Shown here one piece after another: positions 52,734-61,789 of a DNA stretch of 64,000 nt. The stretch is from an uncultured Paracoccaceae bacterium. GTDB lineage: Bacteria > Pseudomonadota > Alphaproteobacteria > Rhodobacterales > Rhodobacteraceae. The notes below the pieces were generated by a model, which was not told the DNA's origin, did not search any database, and saw only the letters and a program-made list of their open reading frames with translations. The translations under genes were made by a program, and so were the position numbers. How positions within the stretch are numbered: position 1 is the stretch's first letter; every line of letters starts with the position of its first letter. Where the stretch lies: contig CALMSR010000029.1 of the NCBI GenBank assembly GCA_937872465.1, forward strand, positions 1 through 64,000. The letters run 5' to 3'.

Positions 52734-54160
52734 TCCCCGGTCCCGTGGAACACGGTGCCCTCGCGGACGACCTGGCCCGTGTTCGTGTCCTCGAGCACGA
52801 GGTCGAGGTCCGTCAGGGCGCCGGCGCCTGCCGCACTTCCTGGGGGTGCGGTCAGGTAGACGCGCTGGCGGTAGGTGGCGTCGGCGGGAACGCTGACGTC
52901 GAGCCCCTCGACGCCTTCGAGCGTCAGCGCCACCGGATCGGGCGACTCGACCGAGAGGCGGAAGGCGCGGTCGAAGCCGGTCATGTTGCGCAGGCGGAGC
53001 TCGTAGGCGTTGCGCACCGAGCCGTCGGAGAGCACCACGTTGACGGGGTTGCGCACAGGCTCGATGGAGAAGGCGACATCCGTGCGCAGGAAGAGCGCGG
53101 CCAGCAGGCCCAGGCCGATGGCCGACCAGAGCACGAAATAGAGGATGACCCGCGGGCGCAGGATCTGCTTCCAGACCGGCGCATCCTGGCCGCCGGCGCG
53201 CTCGCGCTCGCCGTCGGCGAGCGTGATGTAGTCGATGAGCCCGCGGGGCTTGTTCACCTTCTCCATGACGTCGTCGCAGGCATCGATGCAGAGCGCGCAG
53301 GTGATGCAGGCGAGCTGCTGGCCATCGCGGATGTCGATGCCCATGGGGCAGACGTTCACGCAGGCGTTGCAGTCAATGCAATCGCCGAGCTGCTCGGCGC
53401 CCGCGGCCTTGCGGTGCTTGCCGCGCGGCTCGCCCCGCCAGTCGCGATAGGCGACGGTGAGCGTCTGCTCGTCCATCATCGCGCCCTGGATGCGCGGCCA
53501 GGGGCACATGTAGATGCAGACCTGCTCGCGCATGAAGCCGCCGAAGGTGAAGGTCGTCGCGGTCAGGGTCGCCACCGAGAGATAGGCGACGGCCGGCGCC
53601 CTGCCGGTCAGGATCTCGCCGAGCAGGGTCGGTGCATCGGCGAAATAGAAGACCCAGGCGCCGCCCGTCGCCACTGCGATCAGGAGCCAGACGCCCCATT
53701 TGGTCGCGCGCAGCCGGATCTTCTTCGTGTCCCAGGGCGCGTTCCAGAGGCGCACGCGCGCGTTGCGGTCGCCCTCGATCCAGCGCTCGACCAGGATGAA
53801 GAGGTCGGTCCAGACGGTCTGCGGGCAGGTATAGCCGCACCAGACCCGTCCGAGTGCTGATGTGAAGAGGAAGAGCCCGAGCCCGGCCATGATCAGCAGG
53901 CCGGCGACGAAGTAGAATTCCTGCGGCCAGATCTCGATGAAGAAGAAGTAGAAGCGCCGATTCGCCAGATCGACCAGCACCGCCTGGTCGGGCAGCGAGG
54001 GGCCGCGGTCCCAGCGGATCCAGGGCGTGATGTAGTAGATCGCCAGCGTGACGCCGAGGATCCACCATTTGAGCGTGCGGAATTTCCCCGAGACGCGGCG
54101 CGGAAAGATCGGTTCGCGCGCGGCAAAGAGGGGCGGCGGGGTCTCGGAAGTGCTGGTCAC
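52730..54160 (-). CDS. ccoG: Cupric reductase / ferredoxin-like CcoG (RdxA, FixG)
   Basis: 476 residues. Several N-terminal helices carry CGYTCPQTVWTDLF, then MCPWPRIQGAMMDEQTLTVAYRDWRGEPRG, then two 4Fe-4S motifs: CIDCNACVNVCPMGIDIRDG and CITCALCIDACD. A C-terminal Ig-like periplasmic domain (residues ~350-476) follows. CcoG reduces Cu(II) to Cu(I) to feed the CcoI-dependent copper insertion path for cbb3 oxidase. The first gene of ccoGHIS, it lies 273 nt downstream of ccoP. A weak FNR-like sequence in that gap (54224-54237) might give it separate control. Confidence 0.95.
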   Translation of the reverse strand: MTSTSETPPPLFAAREPIFPRRVSGKFRTLKWWILGVTLAIYYITPWIRWDRGPSLPDQAVLVDLANRRFYFFFIEIWPQEFYFVAGLLIMAGLGLFLFTSALGRVWCGYTCPQTVWTDLFILVERWIEGDRNARVRLWNAPWDTKKIRLRATKWGVWLLIAVATGGAWVFYFADAPTLLGEILTGRAPAVAYLSVATLTATTFTFGGFMREQVCIYMCPWPRIQGAMMDEQTLTVAYRDWRGEPRGKHRKAAGAEQLGDCIDCNACVNVCPMGIDIRDGQQLACITCALCIDACDDVMEKVNKPRGLIDYITLADGERERAGGQDAPVWKQILRPRVILYFVLWSAIGLGLLAALFLRTDVAFSIEPVRNPVNVVLSDGSVRNAYELRLRNMTGFDRAFRLSVESPDPVALTLEGVEGLDVSVPADATYRQRVYLTAPPGSAAGAGALTDLDLVLEDTNTGQVVREGTVFHGTGE

Positions 54161-54311
54161 GATCGTGCCTTTCGAGGGCAGCGGCTCCCGTCAGGGACGC
54201 CGGAACATTTGTATCGGAGGACGGTCATCGCGATCAATGGCGCGATCACGCCGGCGTGTTCCGGGTCGGGATCGCGTCCCGCAGCGGGAGGGCGAAGGCC
54301 CGGAGCGGCCG

Positions 54312-54328
54312 CGGCGAAGCCTTCGCCG
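54312..54328. other. Hairpin between ccoP and ccoG
   Basis: A perfect 8-bp inverted repeat CGGCGAAG-C-CTTCGCCG, with a second near-perfect one (CCGGATTCG...CGAATCGG) about 35 nt to its right. Both lie in the 273-nt gap between ccoP and ccoG. Neither has a T-run. They may separate a strong ccoNOQP transcript from a weaker ccoGHIS one. Confidence 0.4.
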
Positions 54329-54433
54329 CCGGGCAGGGCTTCGGGCTTGCCCGGATTCGCCCGAATCGGATCGCATCGTCCCGACCGGCCCCGACCGTGC
54401 GGGACCGAGCTCTGTCGCATCCCGCCGGCGCGG

Positions 54434-55303
54434 CTATTCGCCGCCGCCCAGGCCGTGGACGTAGACGGCCACCTTGCGGATCTCCGCATCGGTCAGGCGG
54501 TTCTGGAAGGCGGGCATGATGCCGTAGCGGGCATCGGTGATCGTCGCCACGATGGTGTCGCGATCGCCGCCGTAGAGCCAGATCCCGTCGGCCAGACTCG
54601 GGGCGCCCTGGTCGCGCATGCCGGTGCCGTCCTCGCCATGGCAGGCCGAGCAATTGTCGATGAAGGTCTGCTGATGGGCGGCCGCGAGATCGGCGTCATG
54701 GTCCGCGCCCGAGAGCGAGAGCACGTATTCCGCGAGGCCCGCGATTTCGTCGGCTTCGAGGATGTCGCCGAAGGCCGGCATCTGGCTGAAGCGCGTGTCG
54801 GGGTCGGCCTCGTAGCGGATGCCATGGGTGACCGTCTGATAGATCTCCTCGGTGGTCCCGCCCCAGAGCCAGTCGTCATCGACCAGGTTCGGGTATCCTC
54901 CGAGCGCGCCCTGGCCACCGGCCCCGTGGCATTGCGAGCAATTGTTGCGGAAGACCGCGCCGCCGCCGGCGATGGCATAGCGCAGCATGTCCGGGTCCTC
55001 GGCTATGCTGGCGATGTCGACGCTCATCAGCTGCGCGTCGAGCGGTGCGTTGACGGCCTCGGCCTCGGCGATGTCCCTTTCGACGGCGCCCCTGCTGGAA
55101 TAGCCGAGCAGGCCCGGCGTGGCGCCGCTGACCAGCGGCCAGGCCGGCATCAGGATCATATAGATGACCCCCCAGACGATCGTGGCGTAGAAGGACCAAA
55201 GCCACCAGCGCGGCATCGGGGTGTCGAGTTCCTTGATGCCGTCCCATTCGTGGCCGGTGGTCCGGGTGTTCGTCGCCTCGTCGACATCGCGCCTATCGGC
55301 CAT
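54434..55303 (-). CDS. ccoP: Cytochrome cbb3 oxidase subunit CcoP (dihaem cytochrome c)
   Basis: 289 residues. One N-terminal helix (WWLWSFYATIVWGVIYMILMPAWPL) anchors two periplasmic cytochrome c domains. The haem c sites are Cys122-His126 (CSQCHG) and Cys218-His222 (CSACHG), with methionine ligands later in each domain (SQMPAF, GIMPAF). CcoP takes electrons from soluble cytochromes and passes them to CcoO. It overlaps ccoQ by 11 nt. The motif HEWDGIKELDTPMPRWW at the N-terminus is typical of alphaproteobacterial CcoP. Confidence 0.96.
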   Translation of the reverse strand: MADRRDVDEATNTRTTGHEWDGIKELDTPMPRWWLWSFYATIVWGVIYMILMPAWPLVSGATPGLLGYSSRGAVERDIAEAEAVNAPLDAQLMSVDIASIAEDPDMLRYAIAGGGAVFRNNCSQCHGAGGQGALGGYPNLVDDDWLWGGTTEEIYQTVTHGIRYEADPDTRFSQMPAFGDILEADEIAGLAEYVLSLSGADHDADLAAAHQQTFIDNCSACHGEDGTGMRDQGAPSLADGIWLYGGDRDTIVATITDARYGIMPAFQNRLTDAEIRKVAVYVHGLGGGE

Positions 55304-55475
55304 CGTCTTCGTCCTTGGGCTTGTCTTCGTTGCGGAAGATCATGTTCGCGGTGTCCTTGTAGGTCTTGCTGGAGCCGGGGCGGAACACCCAGAGCACCAC
55401 GCCCACGAAGAACAGGAAGATGACGGCCAGGGCCCAGCTGTCGGCGAAGGCGCGGAGGGTGGAATAGGTCTCCAT
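55293..55475 (-). CDS. ccoQ: Cytochrome cbb3 oxidase small subunit CcoQ
   Basis: 60 residues. One membrane helix (ALAVIFLFFVGVVLWVF) followed by a short charged tail (RPGSSKTYKDTANMIFRNEDKPKDEDDGR), the usual CcoQ layout. CcoQ stabilises the oxidase complex, including protection from oxygen in related species. The start ATG (55475) follows ccoO by 10 nt, and its 3' end overlaps ccoP by 11 nt. Confidence 0.93.
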   Translation of the reverse strand: METYSTLRAFADSWALAVIFLFFVGVVLWVFRPGSSKTYKDTANMIFRNEDKPKDEDDGR

Positions 55476-55485
55476 CCTGCAGCCC

Positions 55486-56313
55486 TCACCGGCTGGCGTC
55501 CGGCTCGAAGGTCGAGAAGTCGACGAGTGTGCCGAGCATCTGCAGATAGGCGATGACCGCGTCGAGTTCGCTCTCGCCGGGAGCCCCATCGAAATTGCGT
55601 GCCTGCGCCTTGGGATAGCGGGCGAGCAGTGCATCCACGTCGCCGGTGTCGGGATCGGCCTGGGTGCGGAAATCGGCGCGCGCCTCGGCGAGCATCTCGT
55701 CGGTATAGGGAACGCCGGAGGCCCGGTTGGCGCGCATGACCGCCTCGATGTTCTCCGAATTGATCGGCGTGCGGGCGAGCCAGGGATAGGCCGGCATGAT
55801 CGATTCGGGCACCAGATCCCGCGGGTTCTCGAAATGCGCCCGGTGCCAGTCGTCGGAATAGCGTCCGCCGATCCGCGCGAGATCCGGGCCGGTCCGCTTC
55901 GAGCCCCACTGGAAGGGATGATCGTACATCGATTCCGCGGCCAGCGAATAGTGACCGTAGCGCTGGACCTCGTCGCGCATCACGCGGATCATCTGGCTGT
56001 GGCAGACGTAGCAGCCTTCGCGCACGTAGATGTTGCGCCCCGCAAGCTCGAGCGGTGAATACGGCCGCATGCCGTCCACCTCCTCGATGGTGTTGTCGAG
56101 GTAGAAGAGCGGCACGATCTGCACGATCCCCCCGATGGACACCACGATGAGGCTGAAGACGAGCAGGAGGAAGGCGTTGCGCTCGAGCTTGCTGTGGTTG
56201 CGCAACACCCAGCTCTGGTGTGGGAGCTCGTTGGGGATCTCGTCGGGGAAATCCGAGATCGTGGAGACGTTCGGATCCTTCTCGGGATCGAGGATCTTGT
56301 CGTTGTCGGCCAT
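55486..56313 (-). CDS. ccoO: Cytochrome cbb3 oxidase subunit CcoO (monohaem cytochrome c)
   Basis: 275 residues. A membrane helix at about 48-70 ([24 protein letters not shown]) precedes one cytochrome c domain with the haem site CYVCH in [71 protein letters not shown] is the highly conserved CcoO region, with the axial Met in SIMPAYPWL. It transfers electrons from CcoP to CcoN. It follows ccoN by 12 nt. Confidence 0.96.
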   Translation of the reverse strand: MADNDKILDPEKDPNVSTISDFPDEIPNELPHQSWVLRNHSKLERNAFLLLVFSLIVVSIGGIVQIVPLFYLDNTIEEVDGMRPYSPLELAGRNIYVREGCYVCHSQMIRVMRDEVQRYGHYSLAAESMYDHPFQWGSKRTGPDLARIGGRYSDDWHRAHFENPRDLVPESIMPAYPWLARTPINSENIEAVMRANRASGVPYTDEMLAEARADFRTQADPDTGDVDALLARYPKAQARNFDGAPGESELDAVIAYLQMLGTLVDFSTFEPDASR

Positions 56314-56325
56314 GCCGCCGCCCTC

Positions 56326-57936
56326 CTATTCGGCCGGAACCGGGCGGGCGGATGCGGTCTCGCCTGCGCCGACGGCGGTCTTCCAGAGATTGTAGGCCAT
56401 GATCAATGCACCCGTCAGGAACAGCGCCCCGCCCAGCGCGCGCACGACGTACATCGGGAACTTGGCCGCGACGGTGTCGGCGAAAGAGTTCACCAGGAAG
56501 CCCTGTGCATCGACCTCGCGCCACATCAGCCCTTCCATGATGCCGGTGACCCACATCGAGGCGGCGTAGAGCACGATGCCGATCGTCGCGAGCCAGAAGT
56601 GCCAGGAGACGAGGCTGATCGAATAGAGCCGCTCGCGGTTCCAGAGTCGCGGCACCAAGTAGTAGAGCGCGCCGAAGGTGATCATGCCGTTCCAGCCGAG
56701 TGCGCCGGAATGCACGTGGCCGATGGTCCAGTCGGTGTAGTGGCTGAGCGAGTTGACCGAGCGGATCGACATCATCGGCCCCTCGAAGGTCGCCATGCCG
56801 TAGAAGCCGACCGAGACCACCAGCATGCGGAGCACCGGGTCGGTCCGGAGCTTGTCCCAGGCGCCCTGCAGCGTCATCAGGCCATTGATCATCCCGCCCC
56901 AGGACGGCATCCAGAGGATTATCGACATCACCATGCCCAGCACCTGTGCCCAGTCGGGCAGGGCGGTGTAGTGCAGGTGGTGCGGGCCGGCCCAGATGTA
57001 GAGGAAGATCAGCGCCCAGAAATGGATGATCGAGAGCTTGTAGGAATAGACCGGCCGTTCGGCCTGCTTGGGGATGAAGTAGTACATCATCCCGAGGAAT
57101 CCCGCGGTCAGGAAGAAGCCGACCGCATTGTGGCCGTACCACCATTGCACCATGGCGCCCTGGACGCCGGGGAAGAGGATGACCGACTGCGACGACCAGA
57201 TCGAGACCGGGATCGCGATGTTGTTGACCACATGCAGCATCGCGATGGTGACGATGAAGGCGAGGAAGAACCAGTTGGCGACGTAGATATGCGGCTCGCG
57301 GCGCTTGACGATCGTGCCGAGATAGATCGCGAGATAGGCGACCCAGACGATCGTCAGCCACAGATCGACGTACCATTCCGGCTCGGCGTATTCCTTGGAC
57401 TGGGTGCTGCCCAGGACGTAGCCGGTGGCGGCCAGGACGATGAAGAGCTGATAGCCCCAGAAGACGAACCAGGCGAGGTTCCTGCCGCCCCAGAGCGGTG
57501 CGGCGCAGGTGCGCTGCACGATGTAGAAGGAGGTGGCGATCAGGGCGTTGCCGCCGAAGGCGAAGATCACCGCCGAGGTATGCAGCGGGCGCAGCCGGCC
57601 GAAGCTGGTCCAGGGCAGGTCCCAGTTGAGCAGGGGGAAGGCCAGCTGGAAGGCGACGTAGGTCCCGGCGAGAAAGCCCACGACGCCCCAGAGCGTCGTC
57701 GCGATCACCCCCGCGCGGACCACGTCGTCGTTGTAGCCGCTTTCGGGGCGCGGGCCGTCGATGGCGTATCGGTCCTGCCCGCCCGCCCGGCGGATCGACC
57801 AGATGAAGAGGCCCGCCGATAGCAGCGCGAGCAGGAACGCGTGGAACCGGTAGACCGGGTCGGTCCCCCAGTTCGCCGCAATCGCGAACAGCAGAGTCAG
57901 GATCCCCAGGGCCGCAATCTTCGCCGCGTCAATCAT
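56326..57936 (-). CDS. ccoN: Cytochrome cbb3 oxidase catalytic subunit CcoN
   Basis: 536 residues, about 12-14 helices. It is the haem b/haem b3-CuB subunit that reduces oxygen with very high affinity. Conserved histidines are in [23 protein letters not shown] (low-spin haem), [18 protein letters not shown] (CuB and the Tyr-His region), [15 protein letters not shown] and [16 protein letters not shown]. The start ATG at 57936 has AGAGGA 4 nt upstream; the frame back to 58008 is not needed. An FNR box is centred about 98 nt before the start. It heads ccoNOQP. Confidence 0.97.
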   Translation of the reverse strand: MIDAAKIAALGILTLLFAIAANWGTDPVYRFHAFLLALLSAGLFIWSIRRAGGQDRYAIDGPRPESGYNDDVVRAGVIATTLWGVVGFLAGTYVAFQLAFPLLNWDLPWTSFGRLRPLHTSAVIFAFGGNALIATSFYIVQRTCAAPLWGGRNLAWFVFWGYQLFIVLAATGYVLGSTQSKEYAEPEWYVDLWLTIVWVAYLAIYLGTIVKRREPHIYVANWFFLAFIVTIAMLHVVNNIAIPVSIWSSQSVILFPGVQGAMVQWWYGHNAVGFFLTAGFLGMMYYFIPKQAERPVYSYKLSIIHFWALIFLYIWAGPHHLHYTALPDWAQVLGMVMSIILWMPSWGGMINGLMTLQGAWDKLRTDPVLRMLVVSVGFYGMATFEGPMMSIRSVNSLSHYTDWTIGHVHSGALGWNGMITFGALYYLVPRLWNRERLYSISLVSWHFWLATIGIVLYAASMWVTGIMEGLMWREVDAQGFLVNSFADTVAAKFPMYVVRALGGALFLTGALIMAYNLWKTAVGAGETASARPVPAE

Positions 57937-58027
57937 GTCGTCCTCTGCCCCGTCCCGGCGCCGGATCCCGATCCGGCAGCGATCCTCTAGAATGGCGCAC
58001 GCATGCAACGCATTATCCAGGCCCGCA

Positions 58028-58041
58028 TTGATTCAGGTCAA
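58028..58041 (-). promoter_or_regulatory. FNR/FnrL box upstream of ccoNOQP
   Basis: On the minus strand TTGACCTGAATCAA matches TTGATNNNNATCAA at 9 of 10 positions. It is centred at 58034.5, about 98 nt before the ccoN ATG. That leaves room for activation from -41.5 with a leader of some 57 nt. The fnrL gene lies just beyond it. Confidence 0.75.
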
Positions 58042-58149
58042 GGCGCCGGCAAGCCACACCACCGGACACACCTTGCCCGCCTCGGCCCGATCGGTGCAAG
58101 GGAAAGAGACGATCGGCGATCGTGTTTGTCGGCCTTGCCGCCGAGCGTG

Positions 58150-58899
58150 TCAGATCAGCACGCCGCCATCGGCGTCGTCGCCCGACTGGTCGATGAGCTT
58201 GGCGAAGTCGGGCACATGGACCATCCGGTTGTCGCCCAGCTCGATCAGGCCCTGGCGGCGCAGTGCGGAGATCTGCCGGCTGACGGTCTCGATGGTCAGG
58301 CCGAGGTAGTCGGCCATCGCTTCGCGGGTGATGTGGAGCGGGAAGCGCAGCCCGTCCTGCGGGACATTGCGGTGAAGCTCCGCATCGCGTCGGGCCATGA
58401 TGACGAAGAGGCTGGCGATCTTCTCGCGCGCGGTCTTGCGCCCCAGAAGGAGCATCCATTCCCGTGCGGCATCGAGCTCGTCGAGCGTCATCTCCAGCAG
58501 CCGGTGCTCGATATGCGGGCTCCGGCCGACCATGCGCTCGAATTCGCTCTTGTTGAACATGCACAAGGTGATCTTGGTCGCGGCCACCACGTCGAAGGAC
58601 AGGGTCGCGCGGCCCGGACGGCCGACGAAATCCGACGGCAACAGCAGGCCGACCATCTGCCGGCGGCCGTCGGGCAGGGTGCTGGAGAGCATCGCGACGC
58701 CGTCGACCACCGATCCGACGAGCGGCATATGCTCACCCGCCCAGGCGATGGTCTCGCCGGGCGCATAGGTGCGGTAGGTCTTGATGCGCTCAAGCTCCTC
58801 GAAATCCTGAGACTCGCAATGCGAGCAGACCGCCCGATGCCGAATCGGGCAATCCGCGCATCGCGTCCGGACAGGCCTGTGGGTCGCGCCGGCCGCCAT
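58150..58899 (-). CDS. fnrL: Oxygen-sensing transcription regulator FnrL
   Basis: 249 residues of the CRP/FNR family. The N-terminus has cysteines 14, 17, 25 and 28 (RCADCPIRHRAVCSHCES); with Cys113 (TKITLCMFNK) they provide ligands for an oxygen-labile 4Fe-4S cluster, as in FnrL/FNR. The helix-turn-helix TREAMADYLGLTIETVSRQISALRRQG (about 191-217) carries the E-x-x-SR motif that reads TTGAT half sites. FnrL activates cbb3 oxidase, hemN and other genes when oxygen falls. It is divergent from hemN, and a perfect FNR box sits in the shared gap, so autoregulation is likely. Confidence 0.95.
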   Translation of the reverse strand: MAAGATHRPVRTRCADCPIRHRAVCSHCESQDFEELERIKTYRTYAPGETIAWAGEHMPLVGSVVDGVAMLSSTLPDGRRQMVGLLLPSDFVGRPGRATLSFDVVAATKITLCMFNKSEFERMVGRSPHIEHRLLEMTLDELDAAREWMLLLGRKTAREKIASLFVIMARRDAELHRNVPQDGLRFPLHITREAMADYLGLTIETVSRQISALRRQGLIELGDNRMVHVPDFAKLIDQSGDDADGGVLI

Positions 58900-58944
58900 C
58901 GTTCCCCGTCCTCTCCCGTCAGATCTTCCAATTTATATATGCGT

Positions 58945-58958
58945 TTGATCTCGATCAA
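58945..58958. promoter_or_regulatory. Perfect FNR box between fnrL and hemN
   Basis: TTGATCTCGATCAA is a full match to the FNR consensus and a perfect palindrome over its ten defined bases. It is centred 43 nt before the hemN ATG and 52 nt before the fnrL ATG. On the fnrL side an AT-rich TATAAAT lies right next to it (58931-58937), so the box may overlap the fnrL core promoter and repress it, while activating hemN. That division is inference. Confidence 0.88.
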
Positions 58959-58994
58959 GGAAGATCGCCGGAGGCGGAGAGCACCGTTCGAGGC

Positions 58995-60350
58995 ATGACC
59001 TCGCGCGATCTTCTCATCGAGTCCGGAATACTCGACCGGAAGGTGCCGCGATATCTGAGTTATCCGACGGCGGCGCAGTTCCACGAGGGCATCGGCGCCG
59101 CGCAGTTCGATCTCTGGACCGAGGGTCTGGCGCCGGGGGCGCGCGTGGATCTCTATGTCCATATCCCCTTCTGCCCGGAGCTCTGCTGGTTCTGCGCCTG
59201 CCGCACCCAGGGCGCTCCATCCGCCCGGGCGGTCGGCGGCTACCTCGATGCGCTCCACCGGGAGATCGAGATGGTCGGGGCGCGGATGCCTGCCGGCGTG
59301 ACGGTAGCCACGATCCATTGGGGCGGCGGATCGCCGACGATCCTGCAGCCGGCGCAGATCGACGCACTCGCGGCCCGGTTGCGCAGCGCCCTTCCGGTCG
59401 AGCCCGGGGCGGCGTTCCGGGTGGAGGTCGATCCGCGGCATCTGCAGCCCGCCAGGGCCGAAGCCCTGGCGAAGGCCGGCATGACCGGTGCGATCCTGGG
59501 CGTGCTCGATTTCGCGCCGGAGGTGCAGCAGGCCGTCGGGCGGCGCCAATCCGTGGCGCAGACCGAGGCGGCGGTGGCGATGCTGCGGAGCCGCGGCGTC
59601 GGTTCGGTCGGGATCGAGCTCGTCTACGGGCTCCCCCATCAGAGCATCCGGAGCCTGTCGGAGACCCTGGCGCGCGTTCTGGCGCTCGCGCCCGATCGAA
59701 TCGCCGCCTTCGGCTATGCGCATGTTCCCTGGATGGCCAAGCGCCAGCGCATGATCGAGGATCGCCACCTGCCCGGCCTGGCCGCGCGGCTGGCGCTCCA
59801 TGAGGCGGCCTCCGGCGCGATCCTCGCCGGGGGCTATCTGCCGGTCGGGATCGACCATTTCGCGCGTCCGGGGGATCCGCTCGCCCGCGCCGCCGCGAGC
59901 GGTGCGCTCCGGCGGGGCTTCTGCGGCTATTCGGCGGGCTCGGGGGACGCGCTGATCGGCCTCGGCGTCTCGTCGATCTCGCGCTTTCCGCAGGGCTTCG
60001 TACAGAACACGCTTCAGACCGGCGTCTACCGGTCGCGGCTCGCGGCCGGCGGGGGCGCGAGCCGGCGCGGGATTGCGCTCGGGCTCGAGGACAGGGTGCG
60101 CGCGCGGGCGATCGAGATGCTGATGTGCGATTTCCGGCTGGATCTGGATGCGCTCCGGGCGCAGTTCGGCGATTTCGCCCGCCTGCTCGAACGCGGCATC
60201 GCGCTCGCCGGGGACCGATTCGGCAGCGCGGTGCGGCGGCGCGGCGGGGTGCTCGAGATCGTCGCGGACGGGCCGCTGCTGGCGCGGCCGGTCGCGCAGA
60301 CCTTCGACGTCTATCCCGCCTCTCCGGCGCGCCTCGTGCTCGCGGTCTGA
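58995..60350 (+). CDS. hemN: Oxygen-independent coproporphyrinogen III dehydrogenase
   Basis: 451 residues of the radical-SAM HemN family. The 4Fe-4S motif is CxxxCxxC at Cys60, Cys64 and Cys67 (YVHIPFCPELCWFCACRTQG), the HemN-type variant with a further Cys after it. VPRYLSYPTAAQFH at the start and the GGGSPTIL and GIGVSSIS-type segments (LIGLGVSSISRFPQGFVQN) are family-typical. It converts coproporphyrinogen III to protoporphyrinogen IX without oxygen, supplying haem for the cbb3 oxidase under microaerobic conditions. The perfect FNR box upstream fits that role. The name hemZ is also used in Rhodobacter. Confidence 0.95.
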   Translation: MTSRDLLIESGILDRKVPRYLSYPTAAQFHEGIGAAQFDLWTEGLAPGARVDLYVHIPFCPELCWFCACRTQGAPSARAVGGYLDALHREIEMVGARMPAGVTVATIHWGGGSPTILQPAQIDALAARLRSALPVEPGAAFRVEVDPRHLQPARAEALAKAGMTGAILGVLDFAPEVQQAVGRRQSVAQTEAAVAMLRSRGVGSVGIELVYGLPHQSIRSLSETLARVLALAPDRIAAFGYAHVPWMAKRQRMIEDRHLPGLAARLALHEAASGAILAGGYLPVGIDHFARPGDPLARAAASGALRRGFCGYSAGSGDALIGLGVSSISRFPQGFVQNTLQTGVYRSRLAAGGGASRRGIALGLEDRVRARAIEMLMCDFRLDLDALRAQFGDFARLLERGIALAGDRFGSAVRRRGGVLEIVADGPLLARPVAQTFDVYPASPARLVLAV

Positions 60351-60573
60351 TGACGCTTTCATGGGGGCGGGTCTGGCCGCTGCGGGCTTTCTCCCGGTTT
60401 CCCTCGTCCGGATGCCGGACAGGCGCTTCACAGGACCGCTGCCCGATCGGCTCGGCCCGCCGAGATCGGATTTGCCCCGGGGCGGCGTTTCACGATGAAA
60501 CGCTATTCAACCAATTGTAATTGCACATAGTTTTTGATTCCGGTCGGCCGACCCGTCCAAACCGAAGCTCGTA

Positions 60574-61779
60574 TCAGATGTCGGAGGCGTCGCTGACCCG
60601 ACGTCGGGTCGTGAAGGCGCGGTCGATCTCCGGGTTCAGGTCGGTGCCGAGCCCGGCGCCGGGGGGGATGGTGATCATGCCGTTCCGCACCTCGGGAAGC
60701 GCGGTCAGGAGATCCCTGTACCAGGTGCGGTAGAAGGCGCGCACGCTTTCCTGGACCAGCGCGTTCGGGGCGTTGAGCGCCAGATGCGTCGAGGCGGTCA
60801 GGACCACCGGTCCGGTGCAGTCGTGGGGCGCGACCGGCAGATGCCAGGCCTCGGCCATGGCCGCGATCTTGCGGGCCTCCGAGAGCCCGCCGCACCAGCT
60901 GATGTCGAGCATGACCACGCCGGCCACCCCGGTTTCCAGCAGGTCGCGGAACGCCCAGCGCGATCCCAGCGTCTCGGAGGCGCAGATCGGCGCCACCGAT
61001 GCGGCGGCATAGCGCTTCAGGCTGGCGAGGCTGTCCATGCGGATCGGATCCTCGTGCCAGAAGGTCCCGAAAGGCGCCAGCGCCCGGGCGATCTGCATCG
61101 CGGGCAGGAGCTGCCACATGGAGTGGAACTCGACCATGATGTCCATCCGGTCGCCGACCGCCGCCCGGATCTTCTCGAAGGGCTCGATCGCGGCGGCCAG
61201 ATCCCGGCCGGAGATGTATTGCCCGCGCGTCTTCTCCGCGGCCCCGTCGAAGGGCCAGATCTTCATCGCGGTGATGCCTTCCTCGAGCAGGGAAAGGGCG
61301 AGCTCGTCCGCGCGGTGCAGGAAGCCGTTGAGGTCGTCGTATTCCGTGTTGCCGCCGGAAAGCCCGTAGTTCCGCGTCGCCTGGCCGGTCGCTTTCTTGA
61401 TGTATTCGGTGCCGGCGCAGGTGTTGTAGGTGCGGATGCTCGGCCGGGAGATGCCGCCGAGCAATTGCGCCACCGGCTGGCCGGTCGCCTTGCCGAAGAG
61501 ATCCCAGAGCGCGATGTCGAAGGCGGAATTGCCGCGCGTCTCGGCGCCGGAGGAGCGGAAGCCGAGATAGCCCACCAGATCGGCCGCGAGCAGGTCGATC
61601 TGCAGCGGGTCGCGGCCGATGACCCGGGGCGCGACGTATTCGTGGAGATAGGTCTCCACCGTCTCGGCCATGAAGAAGGTCTCTCCCAGGCCCCGCAGCC
61701 CCTCGTCGGTCTCGATATGGAGCCACAGAAGGTTCGGTCTTTCCTCGATTCGGATGGTTTCGAGCCGGGTGATTCTCAT
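60574..61779 (-). CDS. Enolase-superfamily sugar-acid dehydratase (MR/MLE family)
   Basis: 401 residues. The N-terminal capping domain (MRITRLETIRIEERPNLLWLHIETDEGLRGLGETFF) and the barrel are those of the mandelate racemase subgroup, close to D-galactonate-type dehydratases. Metal-ligand and catalytic positions: Lys in ITAMKIWPFDG, Glu/His in IMVEFHSMWQ, Glu in FWHEDPI, Glu in CASETLGSRW, and the general-base His in PVAPHDCTGPVVL. It should dehydrate an aldonic or uronic-type acid; the exact sugar is not predictable. It lies 10 nt downstream of a GntR regulator gene, so the two form one regulated unit. Confidence 0.85.
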   Translation of the reverse strand: MRITRLETIRIEERPNLLWLHIETDEGLRGLGETFFMAETVETYLHEYVAPRVIGRDPLQIDLLAADLVGYLGFRSSGAETRGNSAFDIALWDLFGKATGQPVAQLLGGISRPSIRTYNTCAGTEYIKKATGQATRNYGLSGGNTEYDDLNGFLHRADELALSLLEEGITAMKIWPFDGAAEKTRGQYISGRDLAAAIEPFEKIRAAVGDRMDIMVEFHSMWQLLPAMQIARALAPFGTFWHEDPIRMDSLASLKRYAAASVAPICASETLGSRWAFRDLLETGVAGVVMLDISWCGGLSEARKIAAMAEAWHLPVAPHDCTGPVVLTASTHLALNAPNALVQESVRAFYRTWYRDLLTALPEVRNGMITIPPGAGLGTDLNPEIDRAFTTRRRVSDASDI

Positions 61780-61789
61780 TCTCGGTGCC

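Noticed and set aside
54224..54237. FNR-like TTGATCGCGATGAC on the minus strand, 70 nt before ccoG.
   Set aside because: Only one half site matches well (second half 3 of 5). It could be a weak site but is not called as a feature.
56194..57822. A 542-codon plus-strand frame antisense to ccoN.
   Set aside because: ccoN is unmistakable on the other strand; the antisense frame is Asp/Glu/Arg/His-rich noise.
60361..60498. A 45-residue plus-strand frame after hemN with a hydrophobic start (MGAGLAAAGFLPVSLV).
   Set aside because: No ribosome-binding site, and the second half is Pro/Arg/Asp-rich like random GC-rich sequence. Possible but not supported.
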